64,000 bases of DNA from Clostridium sp. CMCC3677. GTDB taxonomy: Bacteria > Bacillota > Clostridia > Clostridiales > Clostridiaceae. Position 1 is the stretch's first letter; each line of letters begins with the position of its first letter. The stretch is taken from contig NZ_JAMQHS010000003.1 of NCBI RefSeq assembly GCF_023845585.1, positions 186,001 through 250,000 on the forward strand, given 5' to 3'. Below, piece by piece: positions 18,771-27,360 of the stretch. Position numbers and translations under genes: made by a program. The notes beneath the pieces are model-generated. The model made no database searches. It saw nothing but the letters and a program-made list of their open reading frames with translations, and was not told where the DNA came from.

Positions 18771-20465
18771 CTAAAATAGCACTTTACCTTTAAATAATAT
18801 AATTTTATTTATATTATTATCGCTAAAATTTATTATATCATAATCCTTAGAATTAACTTTTGTATTATTAGTTTTAAGAATATAATTTTTATCATCAACC
18901 TTTAATACACAATTATTTTTATATTTTTTTATTTTAGCTTTATCACCTATATTTATAATTCCATTTTCTCTATATGTTTTTGTAGCAAAAGTCATATTTT
19001 TTAATTTTTTTATATCTATATTATTTTTATTTGTTACAAGTACTCTATCACCTTTATAAGTAATTAAAAAAGAACCTTCATTATAATATTGTATTTTAGG
19101 TAACGGACTATATAGTTCAATGGTTATTGCTACTATAAATAAAATAGGTAAATAAATAAATTTATATTGATTATTTTTTACAAAATATAAACTTATTAAA
19201 ATGCTCATATAAAATATAGCTATATATTCATTACCATTGATTATAGGTAATGAATAATACTCTAATTTATCTAATGTCCAGTCAAACCATTTCAATATAA
19301 CTAAATTAATATAACTACAAAAATCAAATAAGCTAGGTATAACATATGTAACTGGTAAAATATTGCCACATATAACTATTAAATTAATAAACGGCATTAA
19401 AAATAAATTTCCCAATATAAAATTGATAGAAAAATCTTTGAACACTAAAACTAAATATGGAAAAGTAAAAATTTCAGCTGATAAACTAATACTTAAAGTA
19501 TTTCTTAACACCTTAGGCAATTTATAAAACTTATAATTAAGTTTCTTATTATACAAAATTATTCCTAGTGTTGCCAAATATGATAAATGAAATGAGACTT
19601 CAAAAACAGCATAAGGTCTCATAAGTAAGAGTACTATTCCAGATATGCTTAATGCTGAGATAGAATTATTATTTCGTTTCAATAAGTGACTTAATTCCAA
19701 TGTGCTCAGCATTAAAAATGCTCTAATACTTGAATAATTACTGCCAGTAAATAAAACATATATTATAGTAAATATCAAACCTAGCTTAATTCCTAAAAAT
19801 CTTTTTAGAACACTATATACTATAGCAACATGTAATCCTGAAACACTAATTGCATGTATTATTCCAAAGCTTTTCATATACTCCTTATCTTCATCATCCA
19901 AACACTCTGAATAACCAAATGCAATAGATGAAATAAGTCCTGCCTTTCTTTTGCCAATATTTTCTTCTAGCATTTGATATACTTTATTTTTAATATTATA
20001 CAGTTTACTTATAAAATCATCATCGCTTTTTTGTAAATTATTTATAAAAAGAGTTCCCACTATCCCCTTTTGTTTAATATCGTTATCTTTTAATGTTCCT
20101 TTTACATTAAATTTATCGCCTTGAGTTAACTCATCTTTTAAATTTTCTATTATAATTTTTTTACCATTATAACATCCTATTGTTTCATATGAATTATTCT
20201 TTAATATTCTTACTTGTGCATCTACATTGGAATTAATATTGTAATAAGAAAAATTAATAAATAATCCAATTGCAAAAATTAAGCTAATTATAAATATAAA
20301 GTTAATTCCACAATAATAAAAAACACATATTAAAAAAAAGCCAACAATAAAAATTGTAAGCTTCTTAAAATCAGAAAACAATCCAAAAGTAATTGAACTC
20401 AATATTAGCGTTATAAAAATATATACTATTGGATTGGCTATTTCTTCAATTCTTTTTGTGTTCAA
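18771..20465 (-). CDS. comEC: ComEC/Rec2-type membrane channel lacking metallo-hydrolase domain
   Basis: Membrane channel family for uptake of single-stranded DNA. Many hydrophobic segments are seen, with the diagnostic SFGIIHAISVSGLHVAIVYSVLKRFLG and the following GSNYSSIRAFLMLS. The preferred start is TTG at 20465 (564 residues) with GAGGTGA five bases upstream, rather than the ATG at 20495 inside the preceding gene. The roughly 100-residue tail after the last membrane segment lacks the HxHxDH metallo-beta-lactamase signature of full ComEC, so this is a short form. Five bases separate it from the ATPase-like gene. Confidence 0.85.
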   Translation of the reverse strand: MNTKRIEEIANPIVYIFITLILSSITFGLFSDFKKLTIFIVGFFLICVFYYCGINFIFIISLIFAIGLFINFSYYNINSNVDAQVRILKNNSYETIGCYNGKKIIIENLKDELTQGDKFNVKGTLKDNDIKQKGIVGTLFINNLQKSDDDFISKLYNIKNKVYQMLEENIGKRKAGLISSIAFGYSECLDDEDKEYMKSFGIIHAISVSGLHVAIVYSVLKRFLGIKLGLIFTIIYVLFTGSNYSSIRAFLMLSTLELSHLLKRNNNSISALSISGIVLLLMRPYAVFEVSFHLSYLATLGIILYNKKLNYKFYKLPKVLRNTLSISLSAEIFTFPYLVLVFKDFSINFILGNLFLMPFINLIVICGNILPVTYVIPSLFDFCSYINLVILKWFDWTLDKLEYYSLPIINGNEYIAIFYMSILISLYFVKNNQYKFIYLPILFIVAITIELYSPLPKIQYYNEGSFLITYKGDRVLVTNKNNIDIKKLKNMTFATKTYRENGIINIGDKAKIKKYKNNCVLKVDDKNYILKTNNTKVNSKDYDIINFSDNNINKIILFKGKVLF

Positions 20466-20470
20466 ATAGC

Positions 20471-22987
20471 TCACCTCATCAATGAGTTTTGCCACTTTTT
20501 AAATAAAATTTCAAACACAAGTAAAAATACTACTATTATAGCTGAAATAATCATGCAGTTATTTGTTATAACTACTTGTTTTAACATAAATGTTGCTCCT
20601 AATGATACTATTGCTAAAACTAAAGATATTATCATTAATTTTCTTTCTATTGATGAGTGCCTTAGGCTTATATTGCTATTAAATGCAATAAATACAATTC
20701 CACCTAAAGACATTGTTAACAATGAAATTAAATATCTACTATTATCTTTTAATATATATGTTGATATTAATGTTATTGCACTTAATAACATTGATCTACC
20801 TATCACTTCTTTCCTGCTTATATCCATTCCATCTTTCAATAATAAAATTAATGCAAGTGGTACACTTAAAATTATATTTATAAATAATATATTAAAAATA
20901 TCTAATGATTCCGATATTCCAACCATTGAAGACAATAATAAAGTTATTATTTGTGTTAAAACCAATGTATAAATACCTTTAAATGTTCTATTAATATTAT
21001 GATTTAATTTTGTTGCATAATCTTTTATCTTAAAAAATCCATCTAAATAATTTTCTTTTATATAAACATCGGATATTTTCTTAACTAATAAAGAAGGTTC
21101 TCCTTTAGCTATACCAACATTAGATAAATTTAAACTTGGTAAATCCCCCAAATTTTCTCCTGTTGCTGATACTTTATATCCATCTTTATTAAATAGAGCT
21201 ATTATTTGAGACTTTATTTCAGGATTTATTCTGGAAAATACTCTTACTTTATTTAATAAATCTTTTAATTCTTTAGAACTTAATGTATTTAATTCTATTC
21301 CTGATACAACTTGTTCATTTTTATATATAAGTCGTGCTTTTTTTGCTGTTGTGATAGCACTGATTTTATTTTCTTCTGTAAATAGAATTGGAATTATACC
21401 ATTATCCTTTATTTTATTAACTCTTTCTTCAATATCTTCTTTAAGTGGATTTTCTAAAGCAATAATACCCACAAAAACCATATTACTTTCTATATTTTCA
21501 TCCGTTGATGGTTGATAACTAAAATTTCTATATGCAAAGGCTTCCGTTATTAAACCTTCTGCTGAAAATTTTATATCAATTTCTTTTATTTTAGATTTTT
21601 CTTCATCAGTAAGTTCTTTCTCTACTCCATCTACCATAATATGAGTACATCTTTCTAATACCGAATCTAAATTACCACGTGAATTAGCTCTATACCATCT
21701 TTTTATTCTATTCAAAACTGTTATCATTTTTTTATCAAAATCCATAGGTATTTCAATAATTCTAAGATTTTGATTATCTAAAATTGATTTATATACTTTC
21801 TTTTTAGACGCATATTCTAAATATGCTATCTCAGCTAAGTCACCTGAACCATTATTATTTTCAACATTATAAATAGAATTATTACATAATAACGATATAT
21901 CTAATATTCTCGTAATATTTATATCCTTAGAATATTCGACATTCTCAGATAAAGATATTTCATTATTAGTAAATATTTTTTTTACTATCATTTTTTCTTG
22001 AGTTATTGCTCCAATTTTATCTAAACACATTATATTAATATTATTTATTAAATCAAAAGTAGAAAAATTTATAATATTAATATCTTGTTTTAAAAATAAT
22101 TCAGAAATATATTTAACAGCTAGTGCTATAATTAAAAAAACTGGTAAACATCCAATTATAAAAAATCCAGTATATAAATCACTTATGTCTTGTTTTACTA
22201 AATTAATACTTATCATTCCGCATATTAATATTAGGAAACTATACAACAGATACTTTCCCCATTGTTTTTGTGTTTTGTTTAATAGGGTGTTCTTTCTATT
22301 GCTTGCATATGTAAGCATTGCTAAAAGTCTTCCAAGTTGAGTAGAATTCCCTATTGAAATTACTATACCTTCCCCATTGCCTTCTTTTATTACAGAACCT
22401 TTAAAAAGTATATTGTTCATTTCACTAAGTGAATTTATTCCACCGCTTATTTTACTTTCGAATTTCTCTTTAAAAAATGTCTCCCCAGTAATATTTTTTT
22501 CATCTACTTTTATATTGTTAGCTTTTATTATTCTTATATCAGCAGGAATCAAGGAATCTTTTTTAAAAATTACTATATCGCCTATTAATATATCTTCTGC
22601 TTTTATTATTTGTTGTAGACCATCTCTTACTACAGTAGCCGTAGCAAAGTTCAACTTTTCTAAAAAGCCAATTTCCTTATCTTTTCTAATGTTATAAAAC
22701 ATAAGTGCTGCAGTATTTATAATTAAAAATCCTAATATAATAAATTTATAATTATTAAAATTCAATACAAATAATAAAATTGTAAGTATTAAATATATTA
22801 ATATATGTACTTGTTTAAATATACTTAGTATATTCTTAGATACTCTATTCCCACTTGGTAATTCTATCTTATTACTTCCATACTTTTCTTTTCTTACTAC
22901 ACACTCACTACTATTAAGTCCTTTTTGTATATTACTGTCTAACATTTCAACAACTTGAAGCCATGTACTTTTACAATATTTGTCCAA
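20471..22987 (-). CDS. Degenerate P-type ATPase-like membrane protein
   Basis: An 838-residue protein with the full P-type (type II) architecture: cation-ATPase N-terminus, membrane segments, actuator, P/N domains and C-terminal membrane bundle. Its catalytic motifs are altered. DKTGTLT reads DKIGAIT at 323-329. TGES reads TGET (167-170). PEGL reads LPVF (281-284). TGD reads TEE near 537. KGAP reads RGNL near 437. TGDGVND reads TGENLGD at 609-615. The phosphorylatable Asp323 remains. Start is TTG with GGTGGGGGG upstream. It precedes comEC. Ion pumping is doubtful; a regulatory or scaffold role would be speculation. Confidence 0.8.
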   Translation of the reverse strand: MDKYCKSTWLQVVEMLDSNIQKGLNSSECVVRKEKYGSNKIELPSGNRVSKNILSIFKQVHILIYLILTILLFVLNFNNYKFIILGFLIINTAALMFYNIRKDKEIGFLEKLNFATATVVRDGLQQIIKAEDILIGDIVIFKKDSLIPADIRIIKANNIKVDEKNITGETFFKEKFESKISGGINSLSEMNNILFKGSVIKEGNGEGIVISIGNSTQLGRLLAMLTYASNRKNTLLNKTQKQWGKYLLYSFLILICGMISINLVKQDISDLYTGFFIIGCLPVFLIIALAVKYISELFLKQDINIINFSTFDLINNINIMCLDKIGAITQEKMIVKKIFTNNEISLSENVEYSKDINITRILDISLLCNNSIYNVENNNGSGDLAEIAYLEYASKKKVYKSILDNQNLRIIEIPMDFDKKMITVLNRIKRWYRANSRGNLDSVLERCTHIMVDGVEKELTDEEKSKIKEIDIKFSAEGLITEAFAYRNFSYQPSTDENIESNMVFVGIIALENPLKEDIEERVNKIKDNGIIPILFTEENKISAITTAKKARLIYKNEQVVSGIELNTLSSKELKDLLNKVRVFSRINPEIKSQIIALFNKDGYKVSATGENLGDLPSLNLSNVGIAKGEPSLLVKKISDVYIKENYLDGFFKIKDYATKLNHNINRTFKGIYTLVLTQIITLLLSSMVGISESLDIFNILFINIILSVPLALILLLKDGMDISRKEVIGRSMLLSAITLISTYILKDNSRYLISLLTMSLGGIVFIAFNSNISLRHSSIERKLMIISLVLAIVSLGATFMLKQVVITNNCMIISAIIVVFLLVFEILFKKWQNSLMR

Positions 22988-23017
22988 AAAATCCCCCCAC
23001 CTAACTAATAATTAAAT

Positions 23018-23053
23018 AAATAATAAACCAGCCTATAAACTGGATTATTATTT
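23018..23053 (-). terminator. Terminator-like hairpin after spoVAE
   Basis: AAATAATAAACCAG and CTGGATTATTATTT form a long AT-rich stem with one mismatch, 48 bases past the spoVAE stop. TTATTTATTTAA follows on the minus strand. It probably ends the spoVA transcript. Confidence 0.65.
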
Positions 23054-23100
23054 ATTAATTATAGTATAAATGTTAGTAGATTAAAAATAAAGTTAAAAAT

Positions 23101-23457
23101 CTACTCTTTTGTTTTAGGGTTGAATATTAGAGCCATTAAATAACCAAAGAAAATAGCAGCAGTTATCCCTCCAGCAGCACCTTTAATACCTCCAGTAAAG
23201 GCTCCTAGTAATCCTATTTCTTTTACTTCTTTTATTGCAGCTTTAGCTAATAAATTTCCAAATCCAGGTAAAGGCACAGTAGCTCCTGCACCTCCTATCG
23301 CAACAATTTTATCATATATTCCAAAAGCACCTAATATTGCCCCAATTGTAACAAATAAAACTAATATTCTACCTGGTGTTAACTTTGTTGTATCCATTAA
23401 TATTTGTGCTATTATACATATAATTCCACCAGTTATAAAAGCACTTAAATAATCCAT
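23101..23457 (-). CDS. spoVAE: Stage V sporulation protein AE (SpoVAE)
   Basis: A 118-residue membrane protein of the spore Ca-dipicolinate channel, with three to four hydrophobic segments. The conserved IYDKIVAIGGAGATVPLPGFGN and GLLGAFTGGIKGAAGGITAA match the SpoVAC/SpoVAE family. Residues line up with SpoVAC here (GGAGTVVPITGFSN), showing they are paralogous. AAAGGAG precedes the ATG. Last gene of the spoVA group. Confidence 0.93.
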   Translation of the reverse strand: MDYLSAFITGGIICIIAQILMDTTKLTPGRILVLFVTIGAILGAFGIYDKIVAIGGAGATVPLPGFGNLLAKAAIKEVKEIGLLGAFTGGIKGAAGGITAAIFFGYLMALIFNPKTKE

Positions 23458-23480
23458 ATATGTATTCTCCTTTCAAAAAC

Positions 23481-24500
23481 TTATTTCATTTCTATTGCAA
23501 CTGCATGTGCTATACCTGGTATACTCTCTCCTTGAAGAGATGAAGTTGGACTCATTAAAGCTCCTGTAGATACTAAGAGTACATTCTTTATTTCTTTTCT
23601 CATTAATTTTTTATAAAATTCTCCTGCAAATACAACTGCTGAACATCCACATCCACTTCCTCCTGCAGCAGTTTTTTGTTGTTCATTATTAAAAATTGCT
23701 TCTCCACAATCAATATGATTAGATCTTATATCAAAACCATATTCCGATATTAATTTGTCTGCTAACTCTTTTCCTACACTCCCTAAATCACCTGTTGCTA
23801 TAACATCGTAAAATTCTGGTTTTCTTCCTGTATCATTAAAATGACTTACTAATGTATCTACAGCCGCTGGAGCCATTGCAGCTCCCATATTATTAGGATC
23901 TTTTTGACCATAGTCTTTTACTTTTCCAGTAGTTACATAAGTTACCTCTGGGAATTTTCCTTCATGCCCCAATACTAGTGCACCTGAACCTGTTACAGTC
24001 CATTGACAAGTAGCACATCTTTGGCATCCATATTCTAGAGGAAATCTAAATTGTCTTTCAGCTGAACTAAAATGAGATGACGTTGCAGCTACTACATGAT
24101 CTGCACATCCAGAGTCCATTATTATAGATGCTAAACTTAATGATTCTGTCATAGTAGAACATGCTCCATATAATCCAAAAAAAGGTATATCAAATTTTCT
24201 TGCTGCAAAGCTCGAAGATATTATTTGATTTAATAAATCTCCAGCAAAAAGATAATCTATATTACATTCCTGTAAATTAGCTCTTGACAAAGCCTCTGTT
24301 ATAGCTGTAAACATCATTTCACTTTCAGCTTTTTCAAAACTATCTTTGCCACAAGTATCATCATTTAATATTTGATCAAAATACTCCTTTAAAGGTCCTT
24401 CACCCTCTTTAGGTCCTACTATGGAGTAAGCAGAAATTATTTTAGGTGGATTTGTTAATTTAACTGTTTGAGATCCTATTTTCTTACTATCTATTTTCAT
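23481..24500 (-). CDS. spoVAD: Stage V sporulation protein AD (SpoVAD)
   Basis: Dipicolinic acid-binding, thiolase-fold protein of the spore inner membrane channel. Family features: PEDxL-like FFGLYGACSTMTESLSLAS, AATSSHFSSAERQFRFPLEYG, VTGSGALVLG and GSGCGCSAVVFAGEFY. I use the ATG at 24500 (MKIDSKKIGSQT, 339 residues), placed correctly behind GAGGTAGGTG; the longer start at 24524 is unsupported. Between spoVAC and spoVAE as usual, but a 289-base gap with a repeat separates it from spoVAC. Confidence 0.95.
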   Translation of the reverse strand: MKIDSKKIGSQTVKLTNPPKIISAYSIVGPKEGEGPLKEYFDQILNDDTCGKDSFEKAESEMMFTAITEALSRANLQECNIDYLFAGDLLNQIISSSFAARKFDIPFFGLYGACSTMTESLSLASIIMDSGCADHVVAATSSHFSSAERQFRFPLEYGCQRCATCQWTVTGSGALVLGHEGKFPEVTYVTTGKVKDYGQKDPNNMGAAMAPAAVDTLVSHFNDTGRKPEFYDVIATGDLGSVGKELADKLISEYGFDIRSNHIDCGEAIFNNEQQKTAAGGSGCGCSAVVFAGEFYKKLMRKEIKNVLLVSTGALMSPTSSLQGESIPGIAHAVAIEMK

Positions 24501-24589
24501 ATTTACACCTACCTCAATTAACAAACTATAGTAATTAATCTTAATATCTAATTAATATAAAAAACAAAGTGGTTGTTCCACACTTTTTT

Positions 24590-24721
24590 AGTTGAGAGTG
24601 GAGAGATTAGAGTTAAAAGTTTTGGTAGAAAGTCATAAAGACTTTCCAAAATATATGTTTTTTAAATTCCAATATAGAATTTTCTCCTTCACTCTACACT
24701 TTCCACTCTCAATTCTCAACT
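24590..24721. repeat. Long palindromic repeat between spoVAC and spoVAD
   Basis: The left end AGTTGAGAGTGGAGAG and the right end CACTCTCAATTCTCAACT form a long imperfect inverted repeat, with the left arm lacking about seven bases of the right. Inside is a second hairpin, GAAAGTC...GACTTTC (about 24629-24647). A further weak stem (CAAAGTGG...CCACACTTT) sits just to the left. Noncoding, MITE-like. Confidence 0.75.
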
Positions 24722-24789
24722 AATATTTACTCATAAATCTAGATTTTATCAACTTTTATAACTATAAATCTATATAATAACTTTTTATT

Positions 24790-25248
24790 TTAAAAAATAG
24801 ACATTATATAATACACAATACCTATAATTACAGACGTTCCTATACCATATACAAGAACTGGACCTGCAATTGTAAACATTTTGGATGCTACTCCAAAAAC
24901 AAAACCTTCTTTTTTAAATTCTATAGCTGGAGATACAATTGCATTTGAAAAGCCTGTTATTGGTACTACTGTTCCTGCACCTCCAAATTGTGCTATCTTA
25001 TCATATATCCCTACACCTGTTAATAATGCACCAAAGAAAATCATAGCTATAGAAACAATTGTTTTTACTTCATCTTCTGGCAAACCTAATGTTGCTATAT
25101 AATTATTTATAAATTGTCCTATAGTACAAATTATTCCTCCAACAAAGAAGGCTTTCGCACAATCCTGAAGTATTTTGGGCTTTGGTTCAATTTGCTTAGC
25201 CATCTTTTCATATTTTTGTCTTATGATTTTTTCATTTCTTTTTTTCAA
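24790..25248 (-). CDS. spoVAC: Stage V sporulation protein AC (SpoVAC)
   Basis: Mechanosensitive-channel-like component of the spore dipicolinate release channel; 152 residues. A basic cytoplasmic start is followed by about four membrane segments and the motif IYDKIAQFGGAGTVVPITGFSNAI. The start is TTG at 25248. There is no normally spaced ribosome site; the nearest good one, AAAGGAG at 25291-25297, is separated from the start by a hairpin. An in-frame stop just upstream excludes a longer protein. First of the three spoVA genes, after sigF. Confidence 0.93.
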   Translation of the reverse strand: MKKRNEKIIRQKYEKMAKQIEPKPKILQDCAKAFFVGGIICTIGQFINNYIATLGLPEDEVKTIVSIAMIFFGALLTGVGIYDKIAQFGGAGTVVPITGFSNAIVSPAIEFKKEGFVFGVASKMFTIAGPVLVYGIGTSVIIGIVYYIMSIF

Positions 25249-25260
25249 TATTTATCACTT

Positions 25261-25297
25261 TGCTACTTGTAAATATAAACTTGTAGCATTCTCCTTT
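25261..25297 (-). promoter_or_regulatory. Shine-Dalgarno plus hairpin upstream of spoVAC
   Basis: AAAGGAG (25291-25297) is followed by TGCTAC...GTAGCA (25261-25288), then 12 bases to the TTG start. Looping out the stem would bring the ribosome site to about 14 bases from the start. The rest of 25298-25490 is AT-rich with no gene and no promoter I can call safely. Confidence 0.5.
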
Positions 25298-25490
25298 CTT
25301 TTTTATTTTTATATATCCATACATAAGTATTATTTGTAAATTTAGAAAATTTAATTATGTTAATTTGTTCCTTATTATCATTCGCCTAAAACTATTGTAT
25401 ATAGATCCCTTAAATATAATTTATTTCAATTTTAAACCACACAATTTTCAAAACAAAATTACTGATATAATTTCCTAAAGAAAATAAAAA

Positions 25491-25513
25491 AACAGATGAT
25501 TGTCTCATCTGTT
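25491..25513 (-). terminator. Terminator after sigF
   Basis: AACAGATGA pairs with TCATCTGTT around TTGTC, with A and T runs on both sides. It lies 36 bases past the sigF stop and separates the spoIIA operon from the spoVA genes. Confidence 0.9.
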
Positions 25514-25549
25514 TTTTTATATTTTTTATAAAAATCACCATTTTAATTT

Positions 25550-26305
25550 CTATTCCTCTAATTTCTCTCGCATTTTTAAAAGTACCTTTTTTTCAATTCT
25601 TGATACTTGAACTTGACTTATACCAAGCAATTTAGCTACTTGGACTTGTGTCTTATCTTTAAAATATCTTAATACTATAATCTGCCTGGCTTTTTCATCT
25701 AGACTTCTTAACGCCTCTTTTAGTGCTATTTTATTTATCATTCCAATATCATCTTCACCTTTTTCACTTAACTTATCTATAAGCAATACAGGTGCTCCAT
25801 CATCTTGATGAATTGTATCATAAAGATATTGTAGACTGTTAGCTGATTCTATAGCAAATATTATTTCTTCTTTATCTACTCCAGAATATTCTGCAAGTTC
25901 ATCTATAGTAGGACTACGATTTAATTTTTTAGTTAATTCTTCTTTTGTAAAGTGTATACGCTTTGCTAAGCTTTTCACATTACGACTGACTTTTATCATC
26001 CCATCGTCTCTTAAAAATCTTTTTATCTCTCCAATGATCATAGGTACTGCATAAGTTGAAAATTTAACATTGTAACTTAAATCAAAATTATTTATGGCCT
26101 TTACGAGTCCAATAGATCCTATTTGAAATATGTCCTCATAGTCATATCCTCTATTTAAAAATTTCTTACTTATAGAAGCTACTAGTGGTAAATTCATCTC
26201 TATTAATCTATTCATAGCTTCAGAATCACCGTCTTTAGCTAAAGGTAATAATTGTGAATTATCATTATAATTATATTCCTCTCTATTAAAATTCTCTGTT
26301 CCCAT
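25550..26305 (-). CDS. sigF: RNA polymerase sigma-F factor
   Basis: First forespore-specific sigma factor; 251 residues. Region 2 contains YDYEDIFQIGSIGLVKAINNFDLSYNVKFSTYAVPMIIGEIKRFLRDDG, region 3 follows, and region 4 ends DKTQVQVAKLLGISQVQVSRIEKKVLLKMRE. AGGGG precedes the ATG. Third gene of spoIIAA-spoIIAB-sigF, held inactive by SpoIIAB. Confidence 0.97.
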   Translation of the reverse strand: MGTENFNREEYNYNDNSQLLPLAKDGDSEAMNRLIEMNLPLVASISKKFLNRGYDYEDIFQIGSIGLVKAINNFDLSYNVKFSTYAVPMIIGEIKRFLRDDGMIKVSRNVKSLAKRIHFTKEELTKKLNRSPTIDELAEYSGVDKEEIIFAIESANSLQYLYDTIHQDDGAPVLLIDKLSEKGEDDIGMINKIALKEALRSLDEKARQIIVLRYFKDKTQVQVAKLLGISQVQVSRIEKKVLLKMREKLEE

Positions 26306-26314
26306 ATTTTTCCC

Positions 26315-26746
26315 CTAACTTAATATGTTAAATTTTTTCTTCATTCTAACCCTTGTACCCTTTTCCTTTTCACTTTCAACTAATAACCCATCCATAAATG
26401 TTTCCATAACAGTAAAACCCATTCCTGATCTTTCCAAATCAGGACGTGATGTATATAATGGCTCCATCACTTTCGGTATATCTTCAATACCTTTTCCATG
26501 ATCCGTAATCTCAATGGTAACTTCTCCATCACGAATTTCAACTTCAATTTTAATAATTCCATTTTCCTTATTTTCATATCCGTGTATTATAGAATTAGTT
26601 ACTGCTTCTGATACTGCTGTTTTCACATCACTTATCTCATCTATAGTTGGATCTAATTGAGCGATAAATGCAGCTACAGCTACTCTTGCAAAAGCTTCAT
26701 TTTGAGATTTACTTACAAACTCCAAATTCATTTTATTTTCATACAC
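26315..26746 (-). CDS. spoIIAB: Anti-sigma F factor SpoIIAB
   Basis: Serine kinase and anti-sigma factor that binds SigF and phosphorylates SpoIIAA. The GHKL ATP-binding boxes are seen in [28 protein letters not shown] and [15 protein letters not shown] place the start at GTG 26746 ([17 protein letters not shown], 143 residues). GGAGGG lies seven bases before it, and the N-terminus aligns with the B. subtilis protein. The ATG at 26761 overlaps that ribosome site. Confidence 0.95.
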   Translation of the reverse strand: MYENKMNLEFVSKSQNEAFARVAVAAFIAQLDPTIDEISDVKTAVSEAVTNSIIHGYENKENGIIKIEVEIRDGEVTIEITDHGKGIEDIPKVMEPLYTSRPDLERSGMGFTVMETFMDGLLVESEKEKGTRVRMKKKFNILS

Positions 26747-26762
26747 AATAAATCCCTCCATC

Positions 26763-27098
26763 TTAAATGCATCTTACTGCCTCATCTACAGTTTCATAAT
26801 GTTTAATTATTTTATATAATCCTGTTAATTCAAATACTTTATTTACGCTTTCCTTTATATTGCAAATACAGAGAGCGCCACCTTTACTATTAAGTTTTTT
26901 ATTTCTTGCAACAACTACTCCAATTCCAGAACTGTCCATAAAACTCACTCCAGAAAAGTTTAAAATTAATTTTTGTATATTATCTCTATCGATTCTATCG
27001 TCAATTCTAACTCTAACTTCTTCTGCACTATGATGATCTAACTCCCCAATCATAGTGACTATTAAAATTTCATCATACTTATCAAATTTTAAATCCAT
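26763..27098 (-). CDS. spoIIAA: Anti-anti-sigma factor SpoIIAA
   Basis: STAS-domain protein of 111 residues. Unphosphorylated, it displaces SigF from SpoIIAB. The phosphorylation loop is [13 protein letters not shown], with Ser57 as the expected target. Its strong AAGGAGGTG lies 35 bases upstream of the ATG, with a hairpin between them and no other NTG start in frame. First gene of the spoIIA operon. Confidence 0.95.
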   Translation of the reverse strand: MDLKFDKYDEILIVTMIGELDHHSAEEVRVRIDDRIDRDNIQKLILNFSGVSFMDSSGIGVVVARNKKLNSKGGALCICNIKESVNKVFELTGLYKIIKHYETVDEAVRCI

Positions 27099-27105
27099 AT
27101 AAAAA

Positions 27106-27141
27106 TACTCTAAAATTTTTCTTAGAGTAATTCACCTCCTT
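27106..27141 (-). promoter_or_regulatory. Shine-Dalgarno separated from spoIIAA start by a hairpin
   Basis: AAGGAGGTG (27133-27141) is followed by a perfect 8-bp stem, TACTCTAA/TTAGAGTA (27106-27129, 8-base loop), then seven bases to the ATG. Folding would reduce the effective spacing from GGAGG to about 12 bases. Confidence 0.6.
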
Positions 27142-27156
27142 AGTTTTCTTTACCAT

Positions 27157-27186
27157 ATTTTAACATACTATTTTATGCACCGTCAA
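27157..27186 (-). promoter_or_regulatory. Candidate sigma-A-like promoter of the spoIIA operon
   Basis: TTGACG (27181-27186), 18 bases, TAAAAT (27157-27162) on the minus strand. Other species drive spoIIA with sigma-H; I found no convincing sigma-H match, so the controlling sigma factor is unsettled. Confidence 0.5.
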
Positions 27187-27313
27187 TTTGTTTTATTACA
27201 TTTTATTCTATTTATTCAATTTTATATAATAAAAATGAAATATCTCAATGACATTTTAATCAAAAGTGTAAAGATTATAGTTAAGAGCTAAAGTGCTTTG
27301 CTAAAACATAACG

Positions 27314-27360
27314 AAAAAATAAGTACTAAGCTTATTTTTTTAACTTAGTACTTATTTTTT
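27314..27360 (-). terminator. Terminator after the LonC-like gene
   Basis: A 17-bp perfect stem (AAAAAATAAGTACTAAG with CTTAGTACTTATTTTTT) with A and T tracts overlaps the stop codon of the minus-strand protease gene. Confidence 0.9.

Noticed and set aside
27142..27200. Sigma-H promoter for spoIIAA
   Set aside because: GGTGAATTA resembles a sigma-H -10 box, but it overlaps the Shine-Dalgarno and no matching -35 lies at the right distance.
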